From Apirhabdus apintestini (lineage in GTDB: Bacteria > Pseudomonadota > Gammaproteobacteria > Enterobacterales > Enterobacteriaceae), in the NCBI GenBank assembly GCA_033977085.1, contig CP138906.1:3658001-3722000 (forward strand): 64,000 nucleotides of DNA, written 5' to 3'. This document shows positions 44,617-56,271 of the stretch, one piece after another (the first letter of the stretch is position 1; each line of letters opens with the position of its first letter). The position numbers and the translations under genes were made by a program. The notes beneath the pieces are model-generated. The model searched no databases. It was given only the letters and a program-made list of their open reading frames with translations, and was not told where the DNA came from.

Positions 44617-45156
44617 TTACTTGCGGAACGGGAAGTCAAAGGCAGCCAGCAGAGCACGGCCTTCATCATCAGATTTCGCAGTAGTGGTAATGGTAATATC
44701 CAAACCACGAACGCGATCGACTTTGTCGTAATCGATTTCTGGGAAGATGATCTGCTCACGGACACCCATGCTGTAGTTACCACGACCGTCGAAAGACTTA
44801 GCGGACAAACCGCGGAAGTCACGGATACGCGGTACAGCAATAGCGATCAGACGCTCAAGAAACTCCCACATGCGTTCGCCACGCAGAGTTACTTTACAGC
44901 CGATCGGATAGCCCTGACGGATTTTGAAGCCTGCAACAGATTTGCGTGCTTTGGTGATGAGCGGTTTTTGACCGGAGATAGCTGCCAAATCAGCTGCTGC
45001 GTTATCCAGCAGTTTTTTGTCAGCGATCGCTTCACCAACACCCATATTCAGGGTGATCTTCTCGACCCGAGGGACTTGCATGACAGAATTGTAGTTAAAC
45101 TCAGTCATGAGTTTCTTAACTACTTCGTCTTTGTAGTAATCATGCAGTTTCGCCAT
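44617..45156 (-). CDS. rplE: Ribosomal protein L5
   Basis: 5S rRNA-binding protein contacting P-site tRNA, intact at 179 residues: MAKLHDYYKDEVVKKLMTEF, then RVEKITLNMGVGEAIADKK and the end LLAAFDFPFRK. In E. coli S8 represses spc translation at the rplX-rplE junction. Confidence 0.99.
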   Translation of the reverse strand: MAKLHDYYKDEVVKKLMTEFNYNSVMQVPRVEKITLNMGVGEAIADKKLLDNAAADLAAISGQKPLITKARKSVAGFKIRQGYPIGCKVTLRGERMWEFLERLIAIAVPRIRDFRGLSAKSFDGRGNYSMGVREQIIFPEIDYDKVDRVRGLDITITTTAKSDDEGRALLAAFDFPFRK

Positions 45157-45170
45157 CGTACTACTCCAAA

Positions 45171-45484
45171 TTACTTGATAGTTTCGCTATTAGATTTGAA
45201 GAAACGGACTTTTTTCCATCTTCGAATCTAAAGCCTACACGGTCAGCCTTACCGGTTGCCGTATTGAAGATTGCAACGTTAGAAACCTGAATAGCTGCTT
45301 CTTTTTCAACGATGCCACCCGGTTGGTTCAGAGCCGGAACCGGCTTCTGGTGTTTCTTAACCAGGTTGATACCTTCAACAATGACCTTACCAGAAGACAG
45401 GACATTTTTTACTTTACCGCGCTTACCTTTATCTTTGCCGGTTAGCACGATAACTTCGTCATCACGACGGATTTTCGCTGCCAT
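45171..45484 (-). CDS. rplX: Ribosomal protein L24 (3' frameshift)
   Basis: Assembly initiator protein with a KOW motif (RRDDEVIVLTGKDKGKRGKV). Normal to FRFEDGKK; the T run at 45210-45215 (plus strand) is one base short, so VRFFKSNSETIK is lost. Repaired stop is 45171, 104 residues as in E. coli. Confidence 0.96.
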
Positions 45485-45493
45485 GTTCGCTCC

Positions 45494-45864
45494 TTAGAGT
45501 ACTTCTGGTGCCAGGAGATTATTTTCATAAACTTCTCAGAACGAAGTTCACGAGTAACCGGCCCAAAAATACGCGTACCGATGGGCTGCTCGCTGTTGTT
45601 GTTCAGAAGAACACAAGCATTGCCATCGAAGCGAACGACAGAACCGTCAGGGCGACGAACACCCTTCCTGGTGCGCACCACTACCGCCTTCAGCACATCA
45701 CCTTTTTTGACCTTACCACGCGGAATTGCTTCTTTGATGGTGATCTTGATGATGTCGCCTACGCCTGCGTAGCGACGGTGCGAGCCACCCAGAACCTTGA
45801 TACACATTACGCGACGCGCGCCGGAGTTGTCGGCGACGTTCAGCATAGTCTGTTCCTGGATCAT
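45494..45864 (-). CDS. rplN: Ribosomal protein L14 (3' frameshift)
   Basis: Subunit-interface protein and first gene of the spc operon. Normal from MIQEQTMLNVADNSGARRV through EKFMKIIS; one base is missing at about 45515, where LAPEVL and a stop should follow. Repaired, it has 123 residues, the family length. Confidence 0.96.
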
Positions 45865-45944
45865 TTAGTGCTCCGCTAATGTCAACTACTACTTCGGGAC
45901 CCGATATACAGGTCGTTAGAAAACCCCATAAACGAGGGCGCGGC

Positions 45945-45975
45945 ATTATAACACCGCTTACTGTTCATGGATAGA
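45945..45975 (-). promoter_or_regulatory. spc operon promoter
   Basis: On the minus strand GGTGTTATAATGCCGCG holds a perfect -10 (TATAAT at 45945-45950), embedded in the same sequence as the E. coli spc promoter. The -35 is poorly defined. It lies between the S10 terminator and rplN. Confidence 0.75.
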
Positions 45976-45980
45976 AAAAT

Positions 45981-46004
45981 AAACGGCCCATCGCTGGGCC
46001 GTTT
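45981..46004 (-). terminator. S10 operon terminator
   Basis: Perfect 10-bp stem AAACGGCCCA / TGGGCCGTTT with loop TCGC (plus strand), followed on the minus strand by ATTTTTC, 24 bp past rpsQ. Confidence 0.88.
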
Positions 46005-46027
46005 ATTGGTCGAGAGGCAAGTCTGTA

Positions 46028-46282
46028 TTACAGAACCGCTTTCTCTATAACGCGAACCAAAGCCCAAGACTTGGTCTTAGACAGCGGACGAGTTTCGCGG
46101 ATTTCAACCACGTCACCGATGCCGCATTCATTGTTCTCGTCATGGATGTGCAGTTTCGTCGTACGTTTAATGAATTTACCGTAGATCGGGTGCTTCACGA
46201 AACGCTCGATAGCAACAACAGCAGATTTCTGCATTTTGTCACTAACAACACGACCCTGCAGAGTACGGATTTTATCGGTCAT
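46028..46282 (-). CDS. rpsQ: Ribosomal protein S17
   Basis: OB-fold 16S-binding protein, intact at 84 residues: MTDKIRTLQGRVVSDKMQKS, FVKHPIYGKFIKRTTKLH and CGIGDVVEIRETRPLSKTKS. Last gene of the S10 operon; its start overlaps the rpmC stop (TAATG). Confidence 0.98.
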   Translation of the reverse strand: MTDKIRTLQGRVVSDKMQKSAVVAIERFVKHPIYGKFIKRTTKLHIHDENNECGIGDVVEIRETRPLSKTKSWALVRVIEKAVL

Positions 46283-46474
46283 TACGCACCCGCCTTCTGA
46301 GTCAGTAAAGTCTTAACGCGTGCGACATCACGACGCACTTGCTTCAACAGGTGAGTCTGCTGTAGCTGACCACTTGCAGCCTGCATACGCAGGTTGAACT
46401 GCTCGCGCAGCAGATTAAGCTGGCTCGGTGTTCAGCTCTTCAACACTCTTTTCACGCAGCTCTTTTGCTTTCAT
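46282..46474 (-). CDS. rpmC: Ribosomal protein L29 (frameshifted)
   Basis: Small helical protein at the exit tunnel and trigger-factor docking site. It starts MKAKELREKSVEELNTE; one extra base at about 46425 (coding-sense GAGCCAGCTTAAT where GAGCTGCTTAAT is expected) creates a stop. Repaired, it continues LLNLLREQFNLRMQAASGQL and ends KAGA-like QKAGA, 63 residues as in E. coli. Between rplP and rpsQ, overlapping both. Confidence 0.95.
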
Positions 46475-46884
46475 TACATCACCGTCTTAGTTACAAAGGT
46501 GGTTTTGATCGGCAGTTTCGCTGCTGCCAGCTTGAATGCTTCACGGGCCAGCTCTTCCGGTACACCGTCCATTTCATACAGGACTTTACCCGGCTGGATC
46601 AAGGCAACCCAATACTCCACGTTACCTTTACCTTTACCCATACGCACTTCAAGTGGCTTTTCGGTGATTGGTTTGTCCGGGAATACTCGGATCCAGATCT
46701 TACCCTGACGCTTAACTGCACGGGTCATTGCACGACGTGCTGCTTCGATCTGACGGGCAGTCAGACGACCACGACCAACAGCCTTCAGACCGAAGGTGCC
46801 GAAGCTGACATCCGTACCGGCAGCCAGACCACGGTTGCGGCCTTTGTGCATTTTACGGAATTTTGTACGCTTTGGTTGTAACAT
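46474..46884 (-). CDS. rplP: Ribosomal protein L16
   Basis: A-site-proximal large-subunit protein, intact at 136 residues: MLQPKRTKFRKMHKGRNRGL, ARRAMTRAVKRQGKIWIRVF, GKGKGNVEYWVALIQPGKVL. S10 operon. Confidence 0.99.
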   Translation of the reverse strand: MLQPKRTKFRKMHKGRNRGLAAGTDVSFGTFGLKAVGRGRLTARQIEAARRAMTRAVKRQGKIWIRVFPDKPITEKPLEVRMGKGKGNVEYWVALIQPGKVLYEMDGVPEELAREAFKLAAAKLPIKTTFVTKTVM

Positions 46885-46896
46885 CAGCGACGCTCC

Positions 46897-47597
46897 TTAT
46901 TTACGGCCTTTGCGCTGCTGCTTTTTAGGTTGCGCAGCCGGTTTTTCCGCCTGTTCAACAGCAGCCATACCACCCAGGATCTCACCTTTGAAGATCCACA
47001 CTTTAACGCCGATTACACCATAAGTGGTGTGCGCTTCAGAGGTGTTATAATCGATGTCAGCACGCAGCGTATGCAGCGGTACACGGCCTTCACGGTACCA
47101 TTCGGTACGTGCGATTTCCGCGCCGCCCAGACGGCCGCTAACTTCAACTTTAATACCTTTCGCGCCCAGACGCATTGCGTTCTGAACAGCACGCTTCATC
47201 GCACGACGGAACATCACACGACGCTCCAGCCAGAAGTAATGCTGTCAGCTACCAATTTTGCGTCCAGTTCAGGCTTACGCACTTCGGCGATATTAATCTG
47301 TGCAGGTACGCCAGCGATATCCGCTACGACCTTACGCAGTTTTTCTACGTCTTCACCTTTTTTACCGATAACGATACCCGGGCGAGCGGTGTGAATAGTC
47401 ACACTAATACTCTTGGCAGGACGCTCGATAACGATACGAGATACAGACGCTTTTGCCAGCTCTTTAGTCAAGAACTGACGCACTTTAAAATCGCTGTCCA
47501 GGTTGTCAGCGAATTCTTTGGTGTTCGCAAACCAGGTAGAGTTCCATGGTTTTACAATACCCAGGCGAATACCATTAGGATGTACTTTCTGACCCAT
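46897..47597 (-). CDS. rpsC: Ribosomal protein S3 (frameshifted)
   Basis: mRNA-entry-channel protein with a KH domain (IVIGKKGEDVEKLRKVVADI). Normal to LVADSITS; there one base is missing at about 47230 (plus strand CAGCCAGAAG where CAGCTGAGAAG is expected, QLERRVMFRRAM). The second part MFRRAMKRAVQNAMRLGAKG to QPKKQQRKGRK is complete. Repaired length is 233 residues, exactly E. coli. Confidence 0.97.
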
Positions 47598-47614
47598 TGC
47601 TAGTCTCCAGAGTC

Positions 47615-48239
<625 letters not shown>

Positions 48240-48255
48240 GGCTTATCCTCTAAAA

Positions 48256-49076
48256 TTATTTGCTACGGCGACGTACGATAAATTTATCAGTACGTTTGTT
48301 GCTGCGAGTCTTCTTACCTTTGGTCTGAACGCCCCATGGAGAAACCGGGTGCTTACCAAAGTTACGACCTTCACCACCACCATGTGGGTGGTCTACCGGG
48401 TTCATCGCAGTACCGCGAACGGTAGGGCGAACACCACGCCAGCGGCTGGCACCAGCTTTACCCAGAACGCGCAGCATATGCTCAGCATTGCCAACTTCGC
48501 CCAGAGTTGCACGGCATTCAGCCTCTATCTTACGCATCTCACCAGAGCGCAGGCGAAGGGTGACATAAGCACCATCACGCGCAACGATCTGTACATATGC
48601 GCCAGCAGAACGTGCAAGCTGACCGCCTTTACCCGGCTTCATTTCTACGTTATGCACAGTAGAACCTACCGGGATATTGCGCATCGGCAGGGTGTTACCC
48701 GCTTTGATTGCAGCATCAACGCCAGACTGAATCTGGTCGCCAGCTTTCAGGCCTTTCGGGGCTAGGATATAACGGCGCTCACCGTCTTTGTACAGAACCA
48801 GTGCGATATTCGCAGAACGGTTCGGATCGTACTCAAGACGCTCAACAACTGCCGGGATACCGTCTTTGTTGCGTTTAAAGTCAACAATACGATAAGCCTG
48901 CTTGTGGCCACCACCGATGTGACGCGTGGTGATACGGCCATTGTTGTTACGGCCACCGGATTTGCTGTTTTTTCCAGCAACGGAGCAAAAGGTTTGCCCT
49001 TGTGCGTTTCAGGGTTAACCACTTTAACGACGTGGCGACGACCCGGAGATGTCGGTTTACACTTAACAACTGCCAT
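48256..49076 (-). CDS. rplB: Ribosomal protein L2 (frameshifted)
   Basis: Core large-subunit protein near the peptidyl transferase centre. MAVVKCKPTSPGRRHVVKVV to PLLEK is normal; the T run at 48968-48973 (plus strand) lacks one base, so NSKSGGRNNNGRITTRHIGG is lost from frame. The later part, with PVDHPHGGGEGRNFGKHP (the conserved His), is intact. Repaired length is 273 residues, identical to E. coli. Confidence 0.97.
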
Positions 49077-49093
49077 TGTATTACTCCTCCGAC

Positions 49094-49395
49094 TTACTCA
49101 GCGCCGCCAATGAAGTCCAGATTCTGGCCTTCCTTCAGGGTGACGTAAGCTTTTTCCAGTCGCTACGACGACCGATACGCTGCCCATGACGCTTAACCTT
49201 ACCCTTAACAATCAGAGTACGTACGTCATTGACTTCGACTTCAAACAGTTTCTGAACAGCAATTTTGATTTCTGCTTTAGTCGCGTCTTTAGCAACTTTG
49301 AGAACGATGGTGTTATTTTTTTCCATCGCAGTAGACGCTTTCTCAGAAACGTGTGGTGCATGCAGCACCTTCAGCAGACGTTCTTCACGAATCAT
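49094..49395 (-). CDS. rplW: Ribosomal protein L23 (3' frameshift)
   Basis: Exit-site protein and docking point for SRP and trigger factor. Normal to GRRSDWKK; the T run at 49151-49155 (plus strand) is one base short, so AYVTLKEGQNLDFIGGAE is missed. Repaired stop is 49094, 100 residues. Start overlaps the rplD stop. Confidence 0.96.
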
Positions 49396-49997
49396 GCCAG
49401 CATCTCCTCAACTTGCTTAACAGCGTCAGCCGTCATAACAACTTTATCGAAGGCGATCAGGCTTACCGGATCGATACCTGCTGCATCGCGAACATCAACC
49501 TTATGCAGGTTGCGTGCGGCCAGGAACAGATTTTCGTCCAACTCACCGGTAACGATCAGCACATCTTCCAACGCCATATCTTTCAGTTTCTGTGCCAGCA
49601 TCTTAGTCTTCGGTGCTTCAACAGAGAACTTCTCAACGACAATCAGACGTTCCTGGCGAACCAGTTCGGACAGGATGCTTTTCAGCGCGCCGCGATACAT
49701 CTTTTTGTTAACTTTCTGACTGTGGTCCTGCGGACGTGCAGCGAAGCTTACGCCACCTGAACGCCAGATCGGGCTCTTAATGGAGCCAGAACGTGCGCGA
49801 CCGGTGCCTTTCTGGCGCCACGGTTTTTTACCGGAGCCAGTAACTTCAGCACGAGTCTTCTGAGCACGTGTACCCTGACGGGCACCTGCTGCATAAGCAA
49901 CAACAACCTGGTGAACCAGCGCTTCGTTGAAATCACGACCGAAGGTAGTTTCGGAAACAGTCAGCGCGCTCTGCGCGTCTTTCAATACTAATTCCAT
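49392..49997 (-). CDS. rplD: Ribosomal protein L4
   Basis: Exit-tunnel protein and autogenous repressor of the S10 operon (transcription attenuation and translation via the S10 leader; it also inhibits RNase E in E. coli). Intact at 201 residues: MELVLKDAQSALTVSETTFG, the tunnel loop GSGKKPWRQKGTGRARSGS and the end DAVKQVEEMLA. Confidence 0.99.
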   Translation of the reverse strand: MELVLKDAQSALTVSETTFGRDFNEALVHQVVVAYAAGARQGTRAQKTRAEVTGSGKKPWRQKGTGRARSGSIKSPIWRSGGVSFAARPQDHSQKVNKKMYRGALKSILSELVRQERLIVVEKFSVEAPKTKMLAQKLKDMALEDVLIVTGELDENLFLAARNLHKVDVRDAAGIDPVSLIAFDKVVMTADAVKQVEEMLA

Positions 49998-50007
49998 TGC
50001 TATCTCC

Positions 50008-50636
50008 TCACGCCTTCACAGCCGGTTTAACGATCAGGTCGCTACCGGTTGCACCCGGAACCGCACCTTTAACCAGCAGCAGGTTACGCTCAGCGTCAAC
50101 ACGTACTACGTCCAGGCTCTGAACAGTAACGCGTTCGTTGCCTAGCTGGCCTGCCATTTTCTTGCCTTTAAATACCTTGCCCGGAGTCTGGTTCTGACCG
50201 ATAGAACCCGGAACGCGGTGAGACAAGGAGTTACCGTGGGTAGCGTCTTGGGTACGGAAATTCCAGCGCTTAACGGTACCAGCGAAGCCTTTACCTTTTG
50301 AGGTGCCAGTTACGTCGACTTTCTTCACATCAGTGAAGAGTTCAACGTTAATGCTCTGACCTACGGTAAATTCTTCGCCTTCTGCCAGGCGGAATTCCCA
50401 CAGACCGCGGCCTGCTTCAACACCAGCCTTAGCAAAATGACCCGCTTCAGGTTTCGTTACGCGGTTCGCTTTTTCGCACCGGTAGTAACCTGGACTGCGC
50501 GATAGCCATCGTTCGCCAGGTCTTTAACCTGGGTAACGCGGTTTGCTTCAACTTCAATAACGGTTACAGGGATTGAAACGCCTTCTTCAGTGAAGATGCG
50601 AGTCATGCCCACTTTTTTACCGACTAAACCAATCAT
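50008..50636 (-). CDS. rplC: Ribosomal protein L3 (frameshifted)
   Basis: Assembly initiator near the peptidyl transferase centre. MIGLVGKKVGMTRIFTEEGV through VTTGAKK is normal; one base is missing from the T run at 50470-50474 (plus strand), so ANRVTKPEAGHFAKAGVEAG is out of frame. The C-terminal part, including the tip HGNSLSHRVPGSIGQNQTPG with the methylated Gln, is intact. Repaired length is 209 residues, identical to E. coli. Confidence 0.97.
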
Positions 50637-50668
50637 TGTTTCAACCTCTCAATCGTTCAATGACCTGA

Positions 50669-50980
50669 TTAACCCAGGCTGATCTGCACGTCTACACCGG
50701 CAGCCAGATCCAGACGCATCAGAGCATCAACGGTTTTCTCGGTTGGCTCAACGATGTCAACCAGACGCTTATGAGTGCGGATTTCATACTGATCGCGCGC
50801 ATCTTTATTGACGTGCGGAGAGATCAGAACGGTAAAGCGCTCTTTGCGGGTCGGCAGCGGGATTGGACCACGTACCTGCGCACCAGTGCGCTTAGCGGTC
50901 TCAACGATTTCCGCGGTTGATTGATCGATCAGGCGATGATCAAACGCTTTAAGACGGATACGGATTCTTTGGTTCTGCAT
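50669..50980 (-). CDS. rpsJ: Ribosomal protein S10 / NusE
   Basis: Small-subunit protein and NusE partner of NusB at boxA. Intact at 103 residues: [40 protein letters not shown] and [14 protein letters not shown]. The start is the ATG at 50980, not the upstream in-frame codons. Confidence 0.98.
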
Positions 50981-51155
50981 GAGACCAGAGCCCAAATTAT
51001 TTATAGACAAAAAGAATTACTCCTCGAACCCATTACGATTGATGGGAGAGTGTAATCGTTTAGTTGCATAGCCCCGCAATTGGGGGCATTGTTCGGCGGC
51101 AAAATGCACCGCCCAGGATTCAGATGAACCCACCGTCAATACAGACAGCCCGCGC
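50981..51155 (-). promoter_or_regulatory. S10 operon leader (L4-responsive)
   Basis: About 175 nt of untranslated leader, the size of the E. coli S10 leader. Visible are a GC hairpin TGCCCCCAATTGCGGGGCTA (attenuator-type) and CTCTCCCATCAATCGTAATG ahead of the rpsJ start. By homology L4 binds this leader to attenuate transcription and translation of the operon. Confidence 0.65.
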
Positions 51156-51183
51156 ATTATACGGGAATCTCGCCACGAAGCAA
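51156..51183 (-). promoter_or_regulatory. S10 operon promoter
   Basis: Minus-strand -35 TTGCTT (51178-51183) and -10 TATAAT (51156-51161) with a 16-bp spacer and GCGCGGGC discriminator, placed where the E. coli S10 promoter lies. Confidence 0.75.
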
Positions 51184-51298
51184 GGGACGCCTATAATTTA
51201 ATCAAAAGCGCAAGTTCTCAATATAAATCACCGCATGCAAGAAGGTATCGATAGCAGCCTAACTGCAACAACAATTTAGATAAGCTGCGCTCTGGCGT

Positions 51299-51778
51299 TT
51301 ACTGTGCCGCTTCACGAAGCTGTGACTGGATATAGTTCTGTAGCCCTATTTTTGTTACAAGCTCCAGCTCTGTTTCCAGCCAGTCTATATGATGTTCTTC
51401 GTCGGCAAGGATAGTAATTAGCATATCGCGACTTACATAGTCATGTACGCTATCAGCATACGCAATAGCCTCACGGAGATCTTTGGCTCCGTCCAGTTCT
51501 AGCTGTAAATCAGATTGCAACATCTCTTCGACATCTTCACCAATACGCAACTTACCAAGATCCTGAAGGTTCGGAATTCCTTCAAGGAATAAAATACGTT
51601 CGATATATTTATCAGCGTGCTTCATTTCATCTATTGATTCATGATACTCAATATCATTCAATCGCATCAGCCCCCAGTTTTTAAACATGCGTGCATGTAA
51701 AAAGTACTGGTTAATCGCTACTGGCTCATTCCCCAATAATTTATTGAGGTAATTTATAATCTTCGGATCGCCCTTCAT
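51299..51778 (-). CDS. bfr: Bacterioferritin
   Basis: Haem-containing 24-subunit iron-storage protein with a dinuclear ferroxidase centre. Conserved ligands are visible in NEPVAINQYFLHARMF, IEYHESIDEMKHADKYIERI and LADEEHHIDWLETEL, and the haem-binding Met lies near residue 52 (HESIDEM). Start at ATG 51778 (MKGDPKIINYLNKLLG), preceded by GGAGGG; 159 residues. Pairs with bfd upstream in the same direction. Confidence 0.96.
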   Translation of the reverse strand: MKGDPKIINYLNKLLGNEPVAINQYFLHARMFKNWGLMRLNDIEYHESIDEMKHADKYIERILFLEGIPNLQDLGKLRIGEDVEEMLQSDLQLELDGAKDLREAIAYADSVHDYVSRDMLITILADEEHHIDWLETELELVTKIGLQNYIQSQLREAAQ

Positions 51779-51895
51779 TATGTCTACCCTCCGCTTCATC
51801 TCATTAGAGAGTAGATGCGCTGGAGCGTAAGTCAAAAAAGAGGCGCTTACTTGCCGGTTTATTATCTAAACCTCAATAGCCTCCCATCTGTGCAT

Positions 51896-52090
51896 TCAGG
51901 CAATTTCTTTTAGCTCAGGGAGTTGAATCAACTCTTCCTGCATGATCTCACGCGCTGCGCGCACACATTTACCGCACTGGTTACCGATTAACACAAACTT
52001 GCGCAGTTGTTGAAAAGATTGTGGCTGAAACTGACGTACGGCCTGGCGCAGTTTTTTATCACTAATACCATTACACAGACAAACGTACAT
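51896..52090 (-). CDS. bfd: Bacterioferritin-associated ferredoxin
   Basis: A 64-residue [2Fe-2S] protein that reduces Bfr-stored Fe(III) for release under iron limitation. The four Cys ligands appear as MYVCLCNGIS (C-x-C) and GNQCGKCVRAAREIM (C-x2-C). Intact. A Fur-like box lies about 30 bp upstream. Confidence 0.97.
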   Translation of the reverse strand: MYVCLCNGISDKKLRQAVRQFQPQSFQQLRKFVLIGNQCGKCVRAAREIMQEELIQLPELKEIA

Positions 52091-52121
52091 AATTTCTCCC
52101 GTTACTAAAAAGATGCTATTG

Positions 52122-52140
52122 AATAATGATAACTATTATT
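52122..52140. promoter_or_regulatory. Fur box upstream of bfd
   Basis: AATAATGATAACTATTATT is a near-perfect 19-bp Fur palindrome right upstream of bfd. Iron repression of bfd by Fur is established in enterics. Confidence 0.78.
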
Positions 52141-52393
52141 ATTACAATATAGTTTTACAGGAATTATCTCAACAATAGTAGAAAACATTAAATTGGCGGT
52201 TTTAACATTAAGAGTAACTAAATGATTAACTCTTTGAATTAGATAAATAATATCCTCTTCGTATGTGAATATATGCAGCTTTATTAATTAACCTGAATTC
52301 ACACTCTTCTTTTTCTCTGATATGAAATAGTACTCCCTAAATAACTGCCGCAAATAATCTCCAGTTCATCGCTGTTTTCACACAATTATCTGT

Positions 52394-52687
52394 TTAAAAA
52401 GAATTTTCGAAGCGTCTTTTAAGTGCGTAACTTCCAGTATGACACTGACAATATGCCCTTTCCGAATATGCGGTTTTTCTGTGCCCTACACAGATGTATC
52501 TGACCAATCCATCGGCATCAAAAGATTCCTTTGAGATGGTAGTGTTTTGAGAAAAGCAATCGGTGTGGGCTTTCCAATATATCTTTAGATAAGTATTTAG
52601 GTTTTTATTACTGTGTGACACTCTGGCTGAGTACTTGAACCTAGCACTCAGCAATCTTTTATTGAGAGTAGAATTTGCACTACTCAC
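52394..52687 (-). CDS. Doubtful small hypothetical protein
   Basis: A 97-codon frame with a GTG start and a weak AAGG signal four bases upstream. The C-terminal half contains several Cys and His (DCFSQNTTIS, LVRYICVGHRKTAYSERAYC). No family recognised. It lies alone in AT-rich DNA between bfd and the IS copy, where E. coli has chiA. It may be a real accessory gene or a chance frame. Confidence 0.25.
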   Translation of the reverse strand: MSSANSTLNKRLLSARFKYSARVSHSNKNLNTYLKIYWKAHTDCFSQNTTISKESFDADGLVRYICVGHRKTAYSERAYCQCHTGSYALKRRFENSF

Positions 52688-52832
52688 CTAACCTTAAAGC
52701 TCTGTCTTAATTGTTTATAGGGGAATATTTACGGCACTGAGGCATATGTTACCAACGGTGCAAAACTGATCCACCCCAGCGGTTGAAAACTGATCCAGGG
52801 GTTAATCTGCTCCTCTGAATACAGGGGAGCTT

Positions 52833-53850
<1,018 letters not shown>

Positions 53851-53854
<4 letters not shown>

Positions 53855-54632
53855 TGGTCGAACTACAACATCAACGGCTGATGGTGCTTGCTGAACAGCC
53901 CAGCTGGACAGCCTTATCGGCGCGGCGCCGGCACTGTCGCAACAGGCAGTGGATCAGGAATGGAGCTATATGGACTTCCTGGAGCACCTGCTACATGAGG
54001 AGAAACTGGCCCGGCATCAGCGTAAACAGGCGATGTACACGCGGATGGCAGCCTTCCCGGCGGTGAAGACGTTCGAGGAATACGACTTCACCTTCGCCAC
54101 CGGCGCACCTCAGAAGCAAATCCAGTCGCTGCGTTCCCTGAGCTTCATCGAACGTAACGAAAACATCGTGTTGCTGGGCCCCTCGGGCGTGGGGAAAACA
54201 CATCTGGCGATAGCCATGGGCTACGAGGCAGTACGGGCGGGCATCAAGGTTCGCTTCACAACAGCAGCGGACCTGCTGTTACAGCTGTCGACTTCCCAGC
54301 GTCAGGGGCGTTACAAAACGACACTCAATCGCGGTGTCATGGCCCCCAAACTGCTCATCATCGACGAAATAGGCTATCTGCCGTTCAGCCAGGAAGAGGC
54401 AAAGCTGTTCTTCCAGGTCATTGCCAAACGTTACGAAAAGAGCGCGATGATCCTGACCTCTAACCTGCCGTTCGGGCAGTGGGACCAGACGTTCGCGGGT
54501 GATGCAGCCCTGACATCGGCAATGCTGGACCGGATCTTACATCACTCACACGTAGTCCAGATAAAAGGAGAGAGCTATCGACTGAAGCAGAAACGAAAGG
54601 CCGGGGTTATAGCGGAAGCTAATCCTGAGTAA
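53851..54632 (+). CDS. istB: IstB helper ATPase, copy 2 (frameshifted)
   Basis: As in copy 1, Walker motifs GPSGVGKTH and LLIIDEIGYL are intact, and the same one-base deficit occurs near 53899 (CAGCCCAGCTGG). The frame downstream from MDQEWSYMD is complete to the stop. Confidence 0.9.
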
Positions 54633-54700
54633 GCAAGGTGGATCAATATTAGACCGTTGGTGGTGACGGTAAGTGGATCACTTTTTACCCGTTGTTGACA

Positions 54701-54966
54701 GCATAGGCCGAGGATGCCTTATTGCCCTAAGCATGTGTGCTTTTGAGGTGGGGTATACGCAGCATTTTTTCTGGCGGGCTCAATAAAGAGGGTAAAAATA
54801 AGGTCAAGAAAAGGAGTGGAAGTATGTTGAGAACTAAAATCTACCGCTTAATGAAGTTACCCTCCGAGGGATAAATAGCCTTCTCAATCAAGGTTGGAAA
54901 TCATTAAAGTGAGTCACTGTTTGTAATGGTTACACCAACCAGATGAGAGCTTAAACCAGCAATAAG
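54701..54966. other. IS flank to tufA terminator, no gene
   Basis: About 270 bp between the IS copy and the tufA terminator. No gene or repeat was recognised. Confidence 0.5.
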
Positions 54967-54988
54967 AAAGGGCGCCGCAGCGCCCTTT
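54967..54988 (-). terminator. tufA terminator
   Basis: Perfect 9-bp stem AAAGGGCGC / GCGCCCTTT with loop CGCA, 25 bp past the tufA stop; the minus-strand tail CTTATTGC is short of T. Confidence 0.7.
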
Positions 54989-55013
54989 AAGATTACGAAA
55001 GTTTTAGCAATAA

Positions 55014-56198
55014 TTAGCTAAGAACTTTAGCAACCACGCCCGCGCCAACGGTACGGCCGCCTTCGCGAATTGCGAAACGCAGACCGTCGTCCATCGCGAT
55101 CGGGTGGATCAGGGTCACAACCATTTTGATGTTGTCGCCCGGCATTACCATCTCTACGCCTTCCGGCAGTTCGATGGTGCCCGTTACGTCCGTTGTACGG
55201 AAGTAGAACTGCGGACGGTACCCTTTGAAGAACGGAGTATGACGGCCGCCTTCGTCTTTAGACAGAATATACACTTCTGATTCGAATTTGGTGTGCGGCT
55301 TGATTGAACCCGGCTTCGCCAGTACCTGACCACGTTCGATTTCTTCACGTTTGATACCGCGCAGCAGTACGCCAACGTTCTCACCTGCCTGACCCTGGTC
55401 CAGCAGTTTGCGGAACATTTCAACGCCGGTACAGGTTGATTTCGCCGTATCTTTGATACCAACGATTTCTACTTCATCACCCACTTTGATGATCCCGCGC
55501 TCTACACGACCGGTAACAACGGTACCACGGCCTGAGATGGAGAATACGTCTTCGATTGGCAGCAGGAACGGCATGTCGATAGCACGCTCCGGCTCCGGGA
55601 TATAGTTATCCAGGTGGCCTGCCAGCTCGATGATTTTCTCTTCCCACTGCGCGTCGCCTTCCAGCGCTTTCAGCGCAGAGCCGCGTACGATCGGCGTATC
55701 ATCGCCCGGGAAATCATACTGAGTCAGCAGGTCGCGAACTTCCATCTCAACCAGTTCCAGCGGTTCTTCGTCATCAACCATGTCACATTTGTTCAGGAAC
55801 ACGATGATGTACGGAACGCCTACCTGACGACCCAGCAGGATGTGCTCACGCGTCTGAGGCATCGGGCCATCAGTCGCTGCAACAACCAGAATCGCGCCAT
55901 CCATCTGAGCAGCACCGGTGATCATGTTTTTCACGTAGTCGGCGTGCCCTGGGCAGTCAACGTGCGCGTAGTGACGGGTCGGGGTTTCATACTCAACGTG
56001 TGACGTGTTGATGGTGATACCGCGCGCTTTTTCTTCCGGTGCGTTATCGATCTGATCGAATGCGCGAGCCGCGCCGCCGTAGGTTTTAGCCAGTACGGTG
56101 GTGATTGCTGCGGTCAGAGTGGTTTTACCGTGGTCAACGTGGCCGATAGTACCTACGTTTACGTGCGGTTTATTACGCTGAAATTGTTCTTTCGCCAT
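55014..56198 (-). CDS. tufA: Elongation factor Tu
   Basis: GTPase delivering aminoacyl-tRNA. Intact at 394 residues. G-motifs: GHVDHGKTT, DCPGHADYVK, NKCDMVD and GSALKAL. Domain 3 is normal at the kirromycin-site region. Last gene of the str operon, 73 bp after fusA. Confidence 0.99.
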   Translation of the reverse strand: MAKEQFQRNKPHVNVGTIGHVDHGKTTLTAAITTVLAKTYGGAARAFDQIDNAPEEKARGITINTSHVEYETPTRHYAHVDCPGHADYVKNMITGAAQMDGAILVVAATDGPMPQTREHILLGRQVGVPYIIVFLNKCDMVDDEEPLELVEMEVRDLLTQYDFPGDDTPIVRGSALKALEGDAQWEEKIIELAGHLDNYIPEPERAIDMPFLLPIEDVFSISGRGTVVTGRVERGIIKVGDEVEIVGIKDTAKSTCTGVEMFRKLLDQGQAGENVGVLLRGIKREEIERGQVLAKPGSIKPHTKFESEVYILSKDEGGRHTPFFKGYRPQFYFRTTDVTGTIELPEGVEMVMPGDNIKMVVTLIHPIAMDDGLRFAIREGGRTVGAGVVAKVLS

Positions 56199-56271
56199 GG
56201 CGATATTCCTTAACTGTAACTGTTATGCCCCCACTACACGCGGGGGCACTGATCACTATTATACCGTAGCC